Positions 1-8,760 are shown, numbered from the stretch's first letter. The stretch: 64,000 bases of DNA from Pectobacterium aroidearum (GCF_041228105.1 NZ_CP166097.1:3224001-3288000), one strand, 5' to 3'. Notes: generated from the sequence alone by a model not told the origin. Program-made: numbers and translations.

Positions 1-1287
1 ACCATTTTCAGGAAGCCCTCCTAAGTGTCGCACTGATATATGGGTTTTCCAACTGCCATCAATAAGAGTACGACTGCCCATTTCTTGTTGTTGAGATAAT
101 TGATGTAGATACTCATTCATATTTGATGGTTTTGAAAGGGTAACGCCTAACGCATTCGCCACCCCACCTTTTTTAGAACCAGCCCAGTTATATTGCCACT
201 CTCCCCATAGGCCATTAATCGTATTAATTGTTGCTGTACGCACACGGCTATCATCCCCTGACGGGGTAAAAGATATCGCGACTAATGTCCCATAAAAATC
301 ACTATGCTGAATAACCGACCAGAGTAACAAACAGTCGCTAAACCCAGACGGGCGGTCGGCGATCGTCGTATTACACCAATAGAGTCCCGATGGCTTATCT
401 GCCTTAAAATAATCAATAATCTTTGAATTAGATGGCAACGGAACTGCTTTTCCTCCCCATCCAAATTCCCCTTTGTTCATGACTTCGCCCAAACCGAGGT
501 TTGCGGGAGTCAGTGCAATATTGGCCGTACCATCAAACGGCACACCGTTGATCGTACGAGGCGTAGCCAGTTTGGCGGCAGCCTGAGCGACAGCCTTTTC
601 AGGTAATGCCCCAACATCAGCCGCTGTCGGCACACGTGATGAACTAAGTGCAACAGTCCAAGGTGCATAAACACCGTCGTTCCATTTCTGTCTCCAGGCA
701 TAATCCCCATTGTGGCTGGTATATTCCTGTCCGACGAAGTGATCTCGCTGAGAAACATGAAGCACACCGTACCCATACAATTTTTGTCCTTTATACTCAG
801 GCATATCAGAAATAGTATTAGGATCGGATATCACAACAAAATAATCGCCCGCTTTATCACAACTGGCGAACGTCATTCCGTTTTCCAGAACCCCTCGCTG
901 TAATACATTGCTGTAGAACGTGGTTTTATCAAGAATATCCGCCCCGTTCTGATCCTTCGCCAGCTTCATGGCCGCAACAGACTTCACAAACGCCGTCGTC
1001 GCAATCTGCTGGCTATTGCTGTCAGTTGCCGGCGTTGGCGCTTTCGGTGTCCCTGTGAAAGTGGGATCTGCTTTTAGCGCGTATTGCGTATGCGGATCGG
1101 CGGCGGCAGCGTGCGTCGCCAGATCGCTGCCCGTTTTTTCCTGCTCTTTTTTCAAATAGCGGGTACGACTGGCCAATTCTTTAGCCTGTCGGTTTGATAC
1201 GCCATCCGGTCCACCTACGACCGGATCCGACGTTTCGATTTGGTAAATGCCGTCAACCCATTGCGGGTTCTCTGACAAATTCGCCAT
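1..1287 (-). CDS. Tailocin tail fibre protein, C-terminus cut by window edge
   Basis: The frame stays open from an ATG at 1287 to base 1, giving 429 residues with no stop. The first ~60 residues (MANLSENPQWVDGIYQIET...) look like the baseplate-attachment end of a P2 gpH-type fibre. Residues ~70-105 hold the common fibre stretch (PTFTGTPKAPTPATDSNSQQ, then IATTAFVK), and ~262-270 read LTPANLGLG. It starts 2 bp after gpI, the usual place for the fibre gene. From about base 480 downward the DNA becomes visibly more AT-rich, as expected for the variable receptor-binding part. It should bind a surface sugar of the target cell. A recombination site lies in the gene (484-509). Family call is firm; the end of the gene and any fibre chaperone or invertase lie outside the window. 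Confidence 0.9.
   Translation of the reverse strand, partial: MANLSENPQWVDGIYQIETSDPVVGGPDGVSNRQAKELASRTRYLKKEQEKTGSDLATHAAAADPHTQYALKADPTFTGTPKAPTPATDSNSQQIATTAFVKSVAAMKLAKDQNGADILDKTTFYSNVLQRGVLENGMTFASCDKAGDYFVVISDPNTISDMPEYKGQKLYGYGVLHVSQRDHFVGQEYTSHNGDYAWRQKWNDGVYAPWTVALSSSRVPTAADVGALPEKAVAQAAAKLATPRTINGVPFDGTANIALTPANLGLGEVMNKGEFGWGGKAVPLPSNSKIIDYFKADKPSGLYWCNTTIADRPSGFSDCLLLWSVIQHSDFYGTLVAISFTPSGDDSRVRTATINTINGLWGEWQYNWAGSKKGGVANALGVTLSKPSNMNEYLHQLSQQQEMGSRTLIDGSWKTHISVRHLGGLPENG
484..509. other. Candidate serine-invertase crossover site (dix/gix-like) inside the fibre gene
   Basis: 26 bp made of two 12-bp half-sites (TTCGCCCAAACC and, on the other strand, CTCCCGCAAACC) around a central GA at 496-497. 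The core AAACCGAGGTTT is the core seen in Gin/Cin/Pin-type crossover sites, and half-sites agree at 9 of 12 positions. It encodes part of the LTPANLGLG stretch of the fibre, just where the conserved part gives way to the AT-richer variable part. Partner site and invertase are not in the window. Confidence 0.7.
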
Positions 1288-1289
1288 GT

Positions 1290-1871
1290 TCAAGCGCTCC
1301 CATGATTGTAGTTACTGTCGTATGTCGCCGTCCGGTTGTAACGGATAGGCACTTCCCAATATTCGATACTGGCCAGGTGACACCGTGCCGGGGCAAACAT
1401 CCCAATGGCATTGCGCAACATTCTGGCCTGATCGTTGGTAATCGGTTGTTTTAGCAGCACGCGATAAACTGCCCACGCCGCTTTGTCGCCGTGCACATAC
1501 AGGTTGTTGTAGGTGGTTTCACCGTCATAACTCAGGCGGCCAATGTTCTCGATCAGCGTGCTGTCACCGAAGCCAAAGCGGCGGATGATCTCTTTAATGC
1601 TCCAGGGCGTCCCTTTGCTGCGATGCAGATCGATAGCGGCTTTGATCAGCGCACGTTTGGAATCATCCGATTCCGCCAGCTCCCAACCGTCACCAAACAA
1701 CGAAAACTGTTCTGCCAGCCAGGGCAAGGCGCTGCTGTCTGCAATATCGATCAGATAAACCAGTAAGGTATTCAGATCGATGTCATCGAAGCGGTCGGCC
1801 AGCTCCGCCAGCGAGCGAAAGCGGGCGTCGGCAGCCAGAGGCGGTGGCAGCAGTTGTAGTGAATCAGCCAT
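1290..1871 (-). CDS. Baseplate protein gpI (phage tail protein I)
   Basis: 193 residues, near the size of P2 gpI (176). The ATG at 1871 is chosen because it overlaps the gpJ stop by 8 bp, the usual tight coupling of J and I. The open frame runs further upstream but only with non-ATG codons inside gpJ. The N-terminal part (LPPPLAADARFRSLAELADR) and the GTPWSIKEIIRRFGF stretch are typical of the tail protein I family, which forms the baseplate wedge with gpJ and carries the fibre. The fibre gene follows after 2 bp. Confidence 0.88.
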   Translation of the reverse strand: MADSLQLLPPPLAADARFRSLAELADRFDDIDLNTLLVYLIDIADSSALPWLAEQFSLFGDGWELAESDDSKRALIKAAIDLHRSKGTPWSIKEIIRRFGFGDSTLIENIGRLSYDGETTYNNLYVHGDKAAWAVYRVLLKQPITNDQARMLRNAIGMFAPARCHLASIEYWEVPIRYNRTATYDSNYNHGSA

Positions 1872-2967
1872 TCGACACCCCGACGACGCTGACATTGATG
1901 CCCGTACAGTTCGCCCATTCACTGTCATCAAGCACCATCAATGACGGCGAAGTCAGTTCCACCTGATACACGCCGGGAATAGAAAGCGTGGCAATAATCT
2001 GGCTTGGAACAATGTCGCGCCCCAGCGTAGCGGTTCGGGTTTCAACCCAGGCCTGTACCGCTTTCTCCGCCGCAGCCTGAACAACGCCAGCCTGTTCGCC
2101 ATTAAACAGCGTCAATTTAGCGTTAATGGTGTAATCCACCTGTTTAGGCGATTTGGCGGAGACCAAATCCGTCAACGGACGCACCTGTTCGTCGGAGCAA
2201 AAGCTTTCCACCAGCGAAAGCAGGCTGTTGTCCGGCAACCCCGTGCTGAGCAACGGATACAGCACCACTTCACCCGGTTCGGGCGACATCACCGCGACAT
2301 CAACAATATTTTGGTGCGCCCGCATCGCATGGAAGCGATACGCCAGTTTCGATCCCGCCGTACTAAACGATTCCGGTGCCAGTTGAATACGCTCCCGCAG
2401 GCGATCGTCATCTTCTTCAGCGGAACCGCCGCTGCTTTTGCTGATATTGACGACGCGTAAATCACTGTCGCCAATATCATCCAGTAACGTACTGATTTGT
2501 GCAGGCAGCCAGTCATTGCCCACATCGCCACTTTCGGTACAGGTCGCCAGCACGGTGACCCCGTTGCCGTTCGCTCTCAGTAGCGCGTCGCTGTCGGTAG
2601 TGAAAATCACGCTGTCAGATGCGCTAACGCGCGTGCCTGCCGGAATCAGCAGATCGCTGACTAACGGCGTTTCGGGGGTAAAACGCAGCTCTGCACGCGC
2701 CGGCTGCGCCGCCAAACGGTAGACGCCGACCAGTTCTGCCAGATAATCCAGCATCGGTGCACGAGCAAACGCGACCAGGTTCTGCTTGGCGGCTTCCTGG
2801 ACCGCACTACGCAATAAAGTTTCCCGGTAAGCAAAGAGGTTGATCAGCAGGCGTTCGGCCTGTGCCGGATAGAGTGTTTTCCCTGAGTCAGCTTCATATT
2901 TCGCGATCATTTCGGCGGTAATCTTCGCCGCATCGCGTTCAATAAAATTGGGTTCTGTCAGCGCCAT
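1864..2967 (-). CDS. Baseplate wedge protein gpJ
   Basis: 367 residues from an ATG at 2967. It belongs to the baseplate assembly J family (P2 gpJ, Mu gp47-like) and is longer than P2 gpJ (302). The N-terminal third is helical (FIERDAAKITAEMIAKYEAD); a region of the type VSDLLIPAGTRVSASDSVIF matches the conserved beta domain. It overlaps gpW by 10 bp and gpI by 8 bp, so the three are translationally coupled. It forms the outer wedge of the contractile-tail baseplate. Confidence 0.88.
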   Translation of the reverse strand: MALTEPNFIERDAAKITAEMIAKYEADSGKTLYPAQAERLLINLFAYRETLLRSAVQEAAKQNLVAFARAPMLDYLAELVGVYRLAAQPARAELRFTPETPLVSDLLIPAGTRVSASDSVIFTTDSDALLRANGNGVTVLATCTESGDVGNDWLPAQISTLLDDIGDSDLRVVNISKSSGGSAEEDDDRLRERIQLAPESFSTAGSKLAYRFHAMRAHQNIVDVAVMSPEPGEVVLYPLLSTGLPDNSLLSLVESFCSDEQVRPLTDLVSAKSPKQVDYTINAKLTLFNGEQAGVVQAAAEKAVQAWVETRTATLGRDIVPSQIIATLSIPGVYQVELTSPSLMVLDDSEWANCTGINVSVVGVSNG

Positions 2968-3305
2968 AACAACTCCGTGGTCTGTGTCGCGCCGTTAGCG
3001 GTTTTCCAGCTAACGTGCAGCGTCAGGTGAGCCCCATTCACAGAAGGTTTAACCGCCAGTAGCTGGCAGCGAGGTTCCCATCGTTTGATCGCTTCTACCG
3101 ATTCCCTAACGACATGCGGAATCGCACGATCGATCGGATAATCGAGATACAGATGTAGATTGCTACCAAAGTCAGGCCGATGTGGGTCGCTGCCGCAGGG
3201 TGTCCGCAGGATGATGTGAATCGCCTGCATGATATCTGCCGTTCCTTCGACGATCTCGCCAGAACGTTGCAGCGCCGGTTGCCAAAAAACAGATTGAGTT
3301 TTCAT
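2958..3305 (-). CDS. Baseplate protein gpW (gp25-like)
   Basis: 115 residues, exactly the length of P2 gpW. The stretch IILRTPCGSDPHRPDFGSNL carries the family's ILRTPxGSxxxRxDFGS pattern, and IKRWEPR near residue 77 matches the conserved KWEPR of gp25/gpW proteins, which sit at the inner baseplate where the sheath attaches. No clear ribosome-binding site precedes the ATG at 3305; a G-rich hairpin (3307-3325) lies directly in front of it. It overlaps gpJ. Confidence 0.88.
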   Translation of the reverse strand: MKTQSVFWQPALQRSGEIVEGTADIMQAIHIILRTPCGSDPHRPDFGSNLHLYLDYPIDRAIPHVVRESVEAIKRWEPRCQLLAVKPSVNGAHLTLHVSWKTANGATQTTELLWR

Positions 3306-3306
3306 A

Positions 3307-3325
3307 GGGGGCTATTGTCGCCCCC
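3307..3325 (-). terminator. Hairpin directly upstream of gpW start
   Basis: On the minus strand GGGGGC, a 7-base loop and GCCCCC end one base before the gpW ATG. There is no T-run, so it is more likely a structure affecting translation or RNA processing than a terminator. Confidence 0.4.
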
Positions 3326-3363
3326 GGTGAGAGGAAAAAATTGTAAAGCGGTTTAGGGAAACA

Positions 3364-3945
3364 CTAGTGCGAGTGGTGATTGGAATTGCCGCCAGCGTCC
3401 ATGACGCTGCCGCTGGCGCTGACATTGCCGGAGATACTGACATCGCCACTGAGGCTGGCACCGCCGGAACCGGACATCCCACTCTCGTAGGTGAGTTGCC
3501 CTTGCACCAGTAGCTTGCCCGTCACCGTCGTTTCTGGCGCATTGATCGTGACACGCTGCGCGTTAACCACCACGTCAGTGCCGCTGCTAATCGCAATATG
3601 CTGCACGCCGCCGTTGATCGTTAACGTATGCGTTCGGCGATCGTATTCAATATGCGCGCCATCAGCGAACGTTACCGCCCTTTTGTCCTTATCTGCCAAC
3701 GTTGGCACATCAGCAGCGGAGTAAATCGCCCCTAGCACCAGGCCATCCTCGCCGTTGCCGTCCAGCAGAACTTCGACCTGTTCGCCAATATCCGGCAACC
3801 AGTAATCCTTATTATTCTGTGTATTGCGCTGTAATACCGGCAGCCAGGCTGTACGCAGATTGTCACACTCTGGTAGACGAACGCGCACCATCACGCGAAC
3901 CTCATCCACCGCGCTTATCGTGCCAATTCGACGAGATAAACTCAT
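3364..3945 (-). CDS. Baseplate spike protein gpV
   Basis: 193 residues (P2 gpV 211). The N-terminal half is an OB-fold-like spike domain (RRIGTISAVDEVRVMVRVRL, LPDIGEQVEVLLDGNGEDGL). The C-terminal part is a Ser/Gly beta-prism repeat (GDVSISGNVSASGSV) ending in NHHSH. A terminal HxH is the known iron-binding needle tip of P2-type spikes, so this protein probably forms the membrane-piercing trimer. It overlaps gpD by 4 bp (ATGA). A 58-bp gap with a hairpin separates it from gpW. Confidence 0.9.
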   Translation of the reverse strand: MSLSRRIGTISAVDEVRVMVRVRLPECDNLRTAWLPVLQRNTQNNKDYWLPDIGEQVEVLLDGNGEDGLVLGAIYSAADVPTLADKDKRAVTFADGAHIEYDRRTHTLTINGGVQHIAISSGTDVVVNAQRVTINAPETTVTGKLLVQGQLTYESGMSGSGGASLSGDVSISGNVSASGSVMDAGGNSNHHSH

Positions 3946-5102
3946 GGAAGCACCTCCTTTTTACTCTTGACCGTCTGCGTTGTCTGGCTGCCATCCGGGT
4001 GGTAAGTCACCAGCGTTTTCCCGCTGTTCTGCTTACGCTTGCCCGCCGTAATTGGCCCGCGAATCAACCCAATCTCCGTGGTGTAGCCACTGCCACGTTC
4101 CAGAATATGGCGAGCCGAGTCGATCAACCAATGGCCAGAAAGTTGGCCGAACGACACCAGCTCCACTTTATTTCCCGCCGCCAACTGCGGGCTGCCCATC
4201 AGCGTCATCGCCCCCTTTTGTTGCTTTTCGTTGTGCGCATCCAATGCGGCATCCGTTTTCATCCTCGCACCAGAGGGATCCGCCGCGCGCACGTTAACTT
4301 TCAACGTATCCGCACTGGTCTCAGCGCCGGCAGGCTTCATTTCGTTGTTCGCGCCACCGCTGGCTTCATAAACCATCAGTTTCTTTTCACTCCCTTTCTG
4401 ATACTTCGTCTTAGCATTTTTATAGACGTGGCTGATCGTGTCGCTCAGTGAAAAACGCGCGACGTCCGTTCGCTTAATTTGTCGAACAGACGCCTGATTG
4501 CGCAGCGTCGCCAGATGGGAAAAAATCAGCTGGTCGCTGACCACCTTCACAACATAGCCATATTCACTGGCGAGCCGCTTTAGAAAAGCGACATCGGTTT
4601 CCGCATATTGCGTAACGCGATCGATCTTGATGATTTGAATCTTCCCTACCAGCATCAACTGATGCTTTTTCGCGATACGCGTCGCAATCGCGGCTAACGT
4701 CGTATCTTCAAAACCGCGGCTTGATTTGGTTCGCAATGCGCGATTAACCGATGTAGCCACACCACGAATCATCACTTGGCTAGGCGGTGCACTCACCTCA
4801 ATCTCATCAATCGAGAACGTACCGCAGTCAAACAGCATTTCACCGAGATAGCCTAGCTTGAGCGACAGCGTGTCACCCGTACCTGGATACCACTTATCTA
4901 TCCAGCGACCATCGGTATCATCGAGCCGGATCTCAATCGAATCCGATTCATTCTTGATGCTGTCGGTATACGTTACGCTGGTGACATACGGCGCGATATC
5001 ATTGGTGATGTCCTTTTGCTGATACCACAGGGTGAACGCTGGTTGCAGCACTTCCGACACCGCAGGAGAAAGCAGCTTGAATTCTTCCGTTAACGCAGCC
5101 AT
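3942..5102 (-). CDS. Tail hub protein gpD (late control protein D family)
   Basis: 386 residues, as P2 gpD (387). The start at 5102 overlaps gpX by 13 bp. Family features are the N-terminal barrel (VTSVTYTDSIKNESDSIEIR, DDTDGRWIDKWYPGTGD) and the later SEYGYVVKVVSDQLIF block. It forms the hub at the tube tip that binds spike gpV and tape-measure ends. Lys/Gln-rich C-terminus with an ATGA stop/start junction to gpV. Confidence 0.9.
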   Translation of the reverse strand: MAALTEEFKLLSPAVSEVLQPAFTLWYQQKDITNDIAPYVTSVTYTDSIKNESDSIEIRLDDTDGRWIDKWYPGTGDTLSLKLGYLGEMLFDCGTFSIDEIEVSAPPSQVMIRGVATSVNRALRTKSSRGFEDTTLAAIATRIAKKHQLMLVGKIQIIKIDRVTQYAETDVAFLKRLASEYGYVVKVVSDQLIFSHLATLRNQASVRQIKRTDVARFSLSDTISHVYKNAKTKYQKGSEKKLMVYEASGGANNEMKPAGAETSADTLKVNVRAADPSGARMKTDAALDAHNEKQQKGAMTLMGSPQLAAGNKVELVSFGQLSGHWLIDSARHILERGSGYTTEIGLIRGPITAGKRKQNSGKTLVTYHPDGSQTTQTVKSKKEVLP

Positions 5103-5302
5103 GGTGGGGTGTCCTCCGCGCTGTTGGCCTCTGCCTGTTCAATAATCGGAATCAGCACCACCACACCCGATGGCAACAGCGGCACGATGGGGACATGCGG
5201 GTTAGCCGCAATGATCCGCGGATAGCCGAGCGGATCGCCGTAATACCGATAGGACAAGGTATCCCAGCGTTCGCCCTGTGTAGTGATATGTTCAAGGTGC
5301 AT
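5090..5302 (-). CDS. Tail protein gpX (LysM-like)
   Basis: 70 residues from the ATG at 5302, which has GAGGG 9 bases upstream; a TTG at 5311 would add only three residues. The single LysM-like fold is visible (TTQGERWDTLSYRYYGDPLG, then IIAANP and VVVLIP). P2 gpX is 67 residues. It joins hub and tube in contractile tails. It overlaps both neighbours. Confidence 0.85.
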   Translation of the reverse strand: MHLEHITTQGERWDTLSYRYYGDPLGYPRIIAANPHVPIVPLLPSGVVVLIPIIEQAEANSAEDTPPWLR

Positions 5303-6221
5303 ATGCTTCAACCCTCTTCACGATTTCCGCCGTCAGTTTGCTCAGCGCAGGCTCAGCGCCTTTAAAGGTGTCGCTCGCGGCATCCACATGTTTGCTGATG
5401 GCTTCCAGCTTCTCGATAACGTTTTTGCTGTCGACGTCCTGCAACAAAGCGGCAACTTGCTTGACCTGCTTCAGCATTTCATTCGCCGCTTTATTAACCG
5501 CTGTAATTTCAGGCGTCATCTTCTCTGCCTGAACCGCTGCATCAGAAATAGCCTCTGCCGCTTTTTTAAATGCCGGTTCCACCTCACTTAACGGTGTCAA
5601 TACATTCCCGACCTGCGTTAGCAGCCCGGGAATTTGCAACAGCGCGGTTTCGGGATTGTTCTTCATCCGTTTTACAATCTGAACGGTGGTTTTCACCGCC
5701 TTAACGGCGGAATGTGCTTTCTTGGCATACGTGACAGCCGTGCGTAGCGAAGCTGCAAAATTGCTCACTTTATCGACCGCTTTGGTGATGGCGCTAACAT
5801 TAGGAACAGGCGTCTCTATCGCAGGCGGCTTGAGCGGATTTTTCGGATCGCCAATGTATTCTCGCAGCGTTAGCGAGGCATTCATGGCCAATACGTTGCC
5901 CTTCGCGTCGGTATGTTGGCTAGTCGAGGTCAATGCGGTAATCACAAACCAGCCGCGATAATCCCCATTGCCGAAGACTAACGCCATCGCCTGATGCGCC
6001 CGCATCGCCTCAGTCAACCGCTTCAACTCCACCTCCGGCGTGCAGTACTGCTTGTGAAACACCAGACTAATAGTAATCTCGTCGAGCTTCGCACCGATGA
6101 ACTGCAGACCGGGTTTACCTTCAATGCGGCCATGCTCGGCATAATCTGCACCGAATGACGTATTAAAGCCGTCCCAGTAGGCGGTCACTTTAAATTCAAT
6201 ATTTCCTAATACTGCAAACAT
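5292..6221 (-). CDS. Tail protein gpU with long helical C-terminal extension
   Basis: 309 residues, about twice P2 gpU (159). Residues ~1-130 are the U domain (MFAVLGNIEFKVTAYWDGFN, AMALVFGNGDYRGWFVITAL, ASLTLREY). Residues ~150-309 are Ala/Lys/Val-rich helices (AVTYAKKAHSAVKAVKTTVQ, EAISDAAVQAEKMTPEITAV) that look coiled-coil and carry no motif I know. The start ATG shares a base with the tape-measure stop. The extension may be a structural ornament or an inner tube-end plug; this is inference. Confidence 0.82.
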   Translation of the reverse strand: MFAVLGNIEFKVTAYWDGFNTSFGADYAEHGRIEGKPGLQFIGAKLDEITISLVFHKQYCTPEVELKRLTEAMRAHQAMALVFGNGDYRGWFVITALTSTSQHTDAKGNVLAMNASLTLREYIGDPKNPLKPPAIETPVPNVSAITKAVDKVSNFAASLRTAVTYAKKAHSAVKAVKTTVQIVKRMKNNPETALLQIPGLLTQVGNVLTPLSEVEPAFKKAAEAISDAAVQAEKMTPEITAVNKAANEMLKQVKQVAALLQDVDSKNVIEKLEAISKHVDAASDTFKGAEPALSKLTAEIVKRVEAYAP

Positions 6222-8554
6222 CAGGCGTACCCCCTGCGCTCACGCTGAGCGAGCAGCTTGTTCAACATATTTTCCAGTTCATTCATGCTAAGCGTCAGCG
6301 TCTTCGTCATTTCAGACGTTGGCGCGGCCTTCTGGCCGTTGAGATAAATGGTGGGAGAAAAAGCAACCTGAACACGTTCGGGCGCATTAGTGATGACGGT
6401 ATTTCCCTTCGTGCCGCCGACAAACGGTGCCATGGCGACACGCTGTTGCGGGGTTGGCACTGTGTCTTCCGTCTTAGGTAATTCAACAGGCAGTGTCGGC
6501 TGTAGCGACAATGCAGATACAGGGGTTGGGGCCAGCACAGATGCCGCCTGGTTGTTATTGGCGATTAACTCCTCGCTGGGACCAGAACTAAAGAAATTTT
6601 TGATGCCATCAGGAATAGCGTTACTGACGGTTTCCATCGGAGAATTGAAAAAACTGCTGATTTTTGATATGCATTGGTCCCAAAGTTCGGCAATCTGGTC
6701 GGAATATTTGTAAATCAAAGCACCTATTCCAACTATTGCTGCAACTACCCCAACAACCGCGGCAACTATCCAACCCACTGGGGTCGTCAGCAGCATACCC
6801 ACCAGACCCCGGGCTGCCATCATAAAACCGCTACGCAGCACACTGCTAAATATGCGTCCTACTGCTGATTTTCCAGCGCTACCTGCCCACTCGCTTAGCG
6901 CCGTTCGAATGCCCTGCCACAAACCCTTCGGATTTAGCCCTGTTTTAAGCCACTGCCAGCCCTGTTGAATGCCTTGCCATAAACCCTTCGGGTTTAGCCC
7001 TTTAAGCCACTGCCACCCCTGTTGAATGCCTTTCCAAACGCTCCGCAAGGAGGGTAACAGTATGTCCATTCCCAGCTTCGCCCCGCTCAACGCCATTCTG
7101 AACGCGAAGAAACCGGCCACGGCCATCACGATCCCGCGAACCAGTTCAGGGTTCGCTGCCGTCCAGGTAACCAGTTGATCCAAAATAGGGATCAGCGCAT
7201 CACTCAGAGAAACCAATACCGGCGTCAGTGCTTCGCCCACATTGAGCGCAATATTCATCAATGACGTTGTCATTCGGTTCCAGCGCGCGGTCAATGTGTC
7301 ATTCTGCCGGGCGAAGTCGAGATCCAGCGTTTGCGTGGCGGCCGGGCTATTCATCACCTGCTGGTTAGATTGATAGCTCTGCCAGTTCTGTTTCATCGAC
7401 ATCGCATGATTTACCGCTTCCGGCGTACGGAATACCTCCTGTAGCCCGTAGCGCTGCATTAAACTTTGCTGTGCGTCTACGTTGCCCGCTTTACTGGCTT
7501 TATCCCACAGTTGCTGGAATTGACTGCCTTTGCTGCTGATAAGTTCGTTACTAATCTGAACCGCAGCGTCGTACTGTGAATACCCACCTTTCATATAGCT
7601 TTTGAGTGATGCGTTATAATCTACGCCCGCATTGTAGTAACTGTCGGCAATGTCCGTTCGCCCCACGGCATTCATAAAGCTCTCCAGCCGAGCCACCGTG
7701 TTTGCTTCCGTATCACCACCTTTCGTGGCGCTCAGGCTGGAAACCAATTGGCTCAGCGCCTGATTACCCGTCGCCCCCATTGCCGTAAATCCTGAAGCCA
7801 GCGCAGGAACATATTGCGACATCAACGCCGTGGAGAACCCCTGTTTCGTGCCCGCCAGCATGCGTGAGAGGGACTCTTTCTGCACCTCCGCACCTTTCAG
7901 GTTAAACACGTTATCCAACGTGACCGAAAGTGCTGTAAGGTCGGTCAACGCCGCGCCGGAGGCCGTTGACGTTTTCCCCAGCACCTCTGTTAGATCCGTT
8001 ACCCCCTTTACCTGCTCTTTTGACATGCCGCGCTCAAGCAGCTTTCCGGCACTGCTGAGCAACGCATCCGGCGTTTGGTTCACCCGTTGAGAAGATTGAC
8101 GCAGCTGCTGCCCCATCAATTTTTCCTGCTCGCTCGATATATCATGAGCAATGCTGATACCACGCAACTGCGCCTCAAATGACGCATAGTGTGTGACCGA
8201 CGCCACAACTGGCTTCATGACAAAACCAAACTGTTCGCGCTTAGTCTTAAAGTCACTAGCGAGTTCACTTCGACTCTTACCTGACGTTTCCTTACTCGGC
8301 TTGTTACGCGTCAGCCGTTCCTGTTGGGTTTCTCGTTCACGTAACGACTGGCTCAGTCGGGATGTCGCCTGTGCGATACGGGATATCGCTTGTGAGCTGA
8401 CAGTGCCAAAGCGCTCCAGCGACTGATTAAACTGCCGCTGCCGCTCCTGCGCCTGTTTGAGGCTATCACTAAGTGACTGCAGCGATTTTTTTGTGTCATC
8501 CAGCGTGGCGCCAAACGCCCTGCCCAGCATGACACCGTTTAAAAGCATATCCAC
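6221..8554 (-). CDS. Tail tape measure protein (gpT-like)
   Basis: 777 residues, near P2 gpT (815). It begins GTG at 8554, with an in-frame ATG two codons later. Residues ~15-110 are coiled-coil (SLQSLSDSLKQAQERQRQFN); then comes a TP901-type tape measure core. Hydrophobic segments cluster at ~455-490 and ~595-625 (VGWIVAAVVGVVAAIVGIGA). It sets tail length and may leave the tail at firing. A W-rich direct repeat is present near residues 510-550 (DNA 6911-7027). It is preceded by 206 bp with three hairpins. Confidence 0.9.
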   Translation of the reverse strand: MDMLLNGVMLGRAFGATLDDTKKSLQSLSDSLKQAQERQRQFNQSLERFGTVSSQAISRIAQATSRLSQSLRERETQQERLTRNKPSKETSGKSRSELASDFKTKREQFGFVMKPVVASVTHYASFEAQLRGISIAHDISSEQEKLMGQQLRQSSQRVNQTPDALLSSAGKLLERGMSKEQVKGVTDLTEVLGKTSTASGAALTDLTALSVTLDNVFNLKGAEVQKESLSRMLAGTKQGFSTALMSQYVPALASGFTAMGATGNQALSQLVSSLSATKGGDTEANTVARLESFMNAVGRTDIADSYYNAGVDYNASLKSYMKGGYSQYDAAVQISNELISSKGSQFQQLWDKASKAGNVDAQQSLMQRYGLQEVFRTPEAVNHAMSMKQNWQSYQSNQQVMNSPAATQTLDLDFARQNDTLTARWNRMTTSLMNIALNVGEALTPVLVSLSDALIPILDQLVTWTAANPELVRGIVMAVAGFFAFRMALSGAKLGMDILLPSLRSVWKGIQQGWQWLKGLNPKGLWQGIQQGWQWLKTGLNPKGLWQGIRTALSEWAGSAGKSAVGRIFSSVLRSGFMMAARGLVGMLLTTPVGWIVAAVVGVVAAIVGIGALIYKYSDQIAELWDQCISKISSFFNSPMETVSNAIPDGIKNFFSSGPSEELIANNNQAASVLAPTPVSALSLQPTLPVELPKTEDTVPTPQQRVAMAPFVGGTKGNTVITNAPERVQVAFSPTIYLNGQKAAPTSEMTKTLTLSMNELENMLNKLLAQRERRGYA
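6911..7027 (-). repeat. In-frame tandem repeat in tape measure gene
   Basis: Two near-identical units of 60 bp (6911-6970) and 57 bp (6971-7027), with the start of a third at 7028. Each encodes a W-rich unit of 20 or 19 residues of the form GIQQGWQWLK(T)GLNPKGLWQ. The units differ by one codon and a few substitutions. Such units change tape length in whole-codon steps. Confidence 0.85.
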
Positions 8555-8576
8555 GGTTCACTCTCATTCAGAAAAA

Positions 8577-8588
8577 CCCCTTGCGGGG
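8577..8588 (-). terminator. Minus-strand hairpin plus T5 before tape measure gene
   Basis: On the minus strand CCCC-GCAA-GGGG is followed by TTTTT. It is short but well formed and lies 23 bp before the tape-measure start. With the hairpins at 8602-8615 (GCGGC/GCCGC) and 8699-8722 it fills the 206-bp E'-to-tape-measure gap, where no gene is visible. Confidence 0.5.
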
Positions 8589-8698
8589 CGGATCGGAGAC
8601 GGCGGCTTACGCCGCTCCAGTTAGGTTTCCCCATCACAAACCGGGGATAAAGCGAGGAAAAGGACAGGTGATAAGCGACAGGTGGTGAGGGAGGAAAA

Positions 8699-8722
8699 CG
8701 GCCAGCGTCCTGTCGCTGGCCG
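8699..8722 (-). terminator. Terminator-like hairpin after E'
   Basis: A 9-bp stem (CGGCCAGCG with CGCTGGCCG, loop 8708-8713) is followed on the minus strand by TTTTCC. It lies 39 bp after the E' stop and may lower transcription into the tape-measure gene. Confidence 0.55.
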
Positions 8723-8760
8723 GGTTGGGTGGATGGTGGCCTAATTAATCCTGTCAGTAA

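Noticed and set aside
3702..4451. Plus-strand open frame of 249 codons opposite gpV and gpD
   Set aside because: Basic, low-complexity content and no family features; shadow of gpD.
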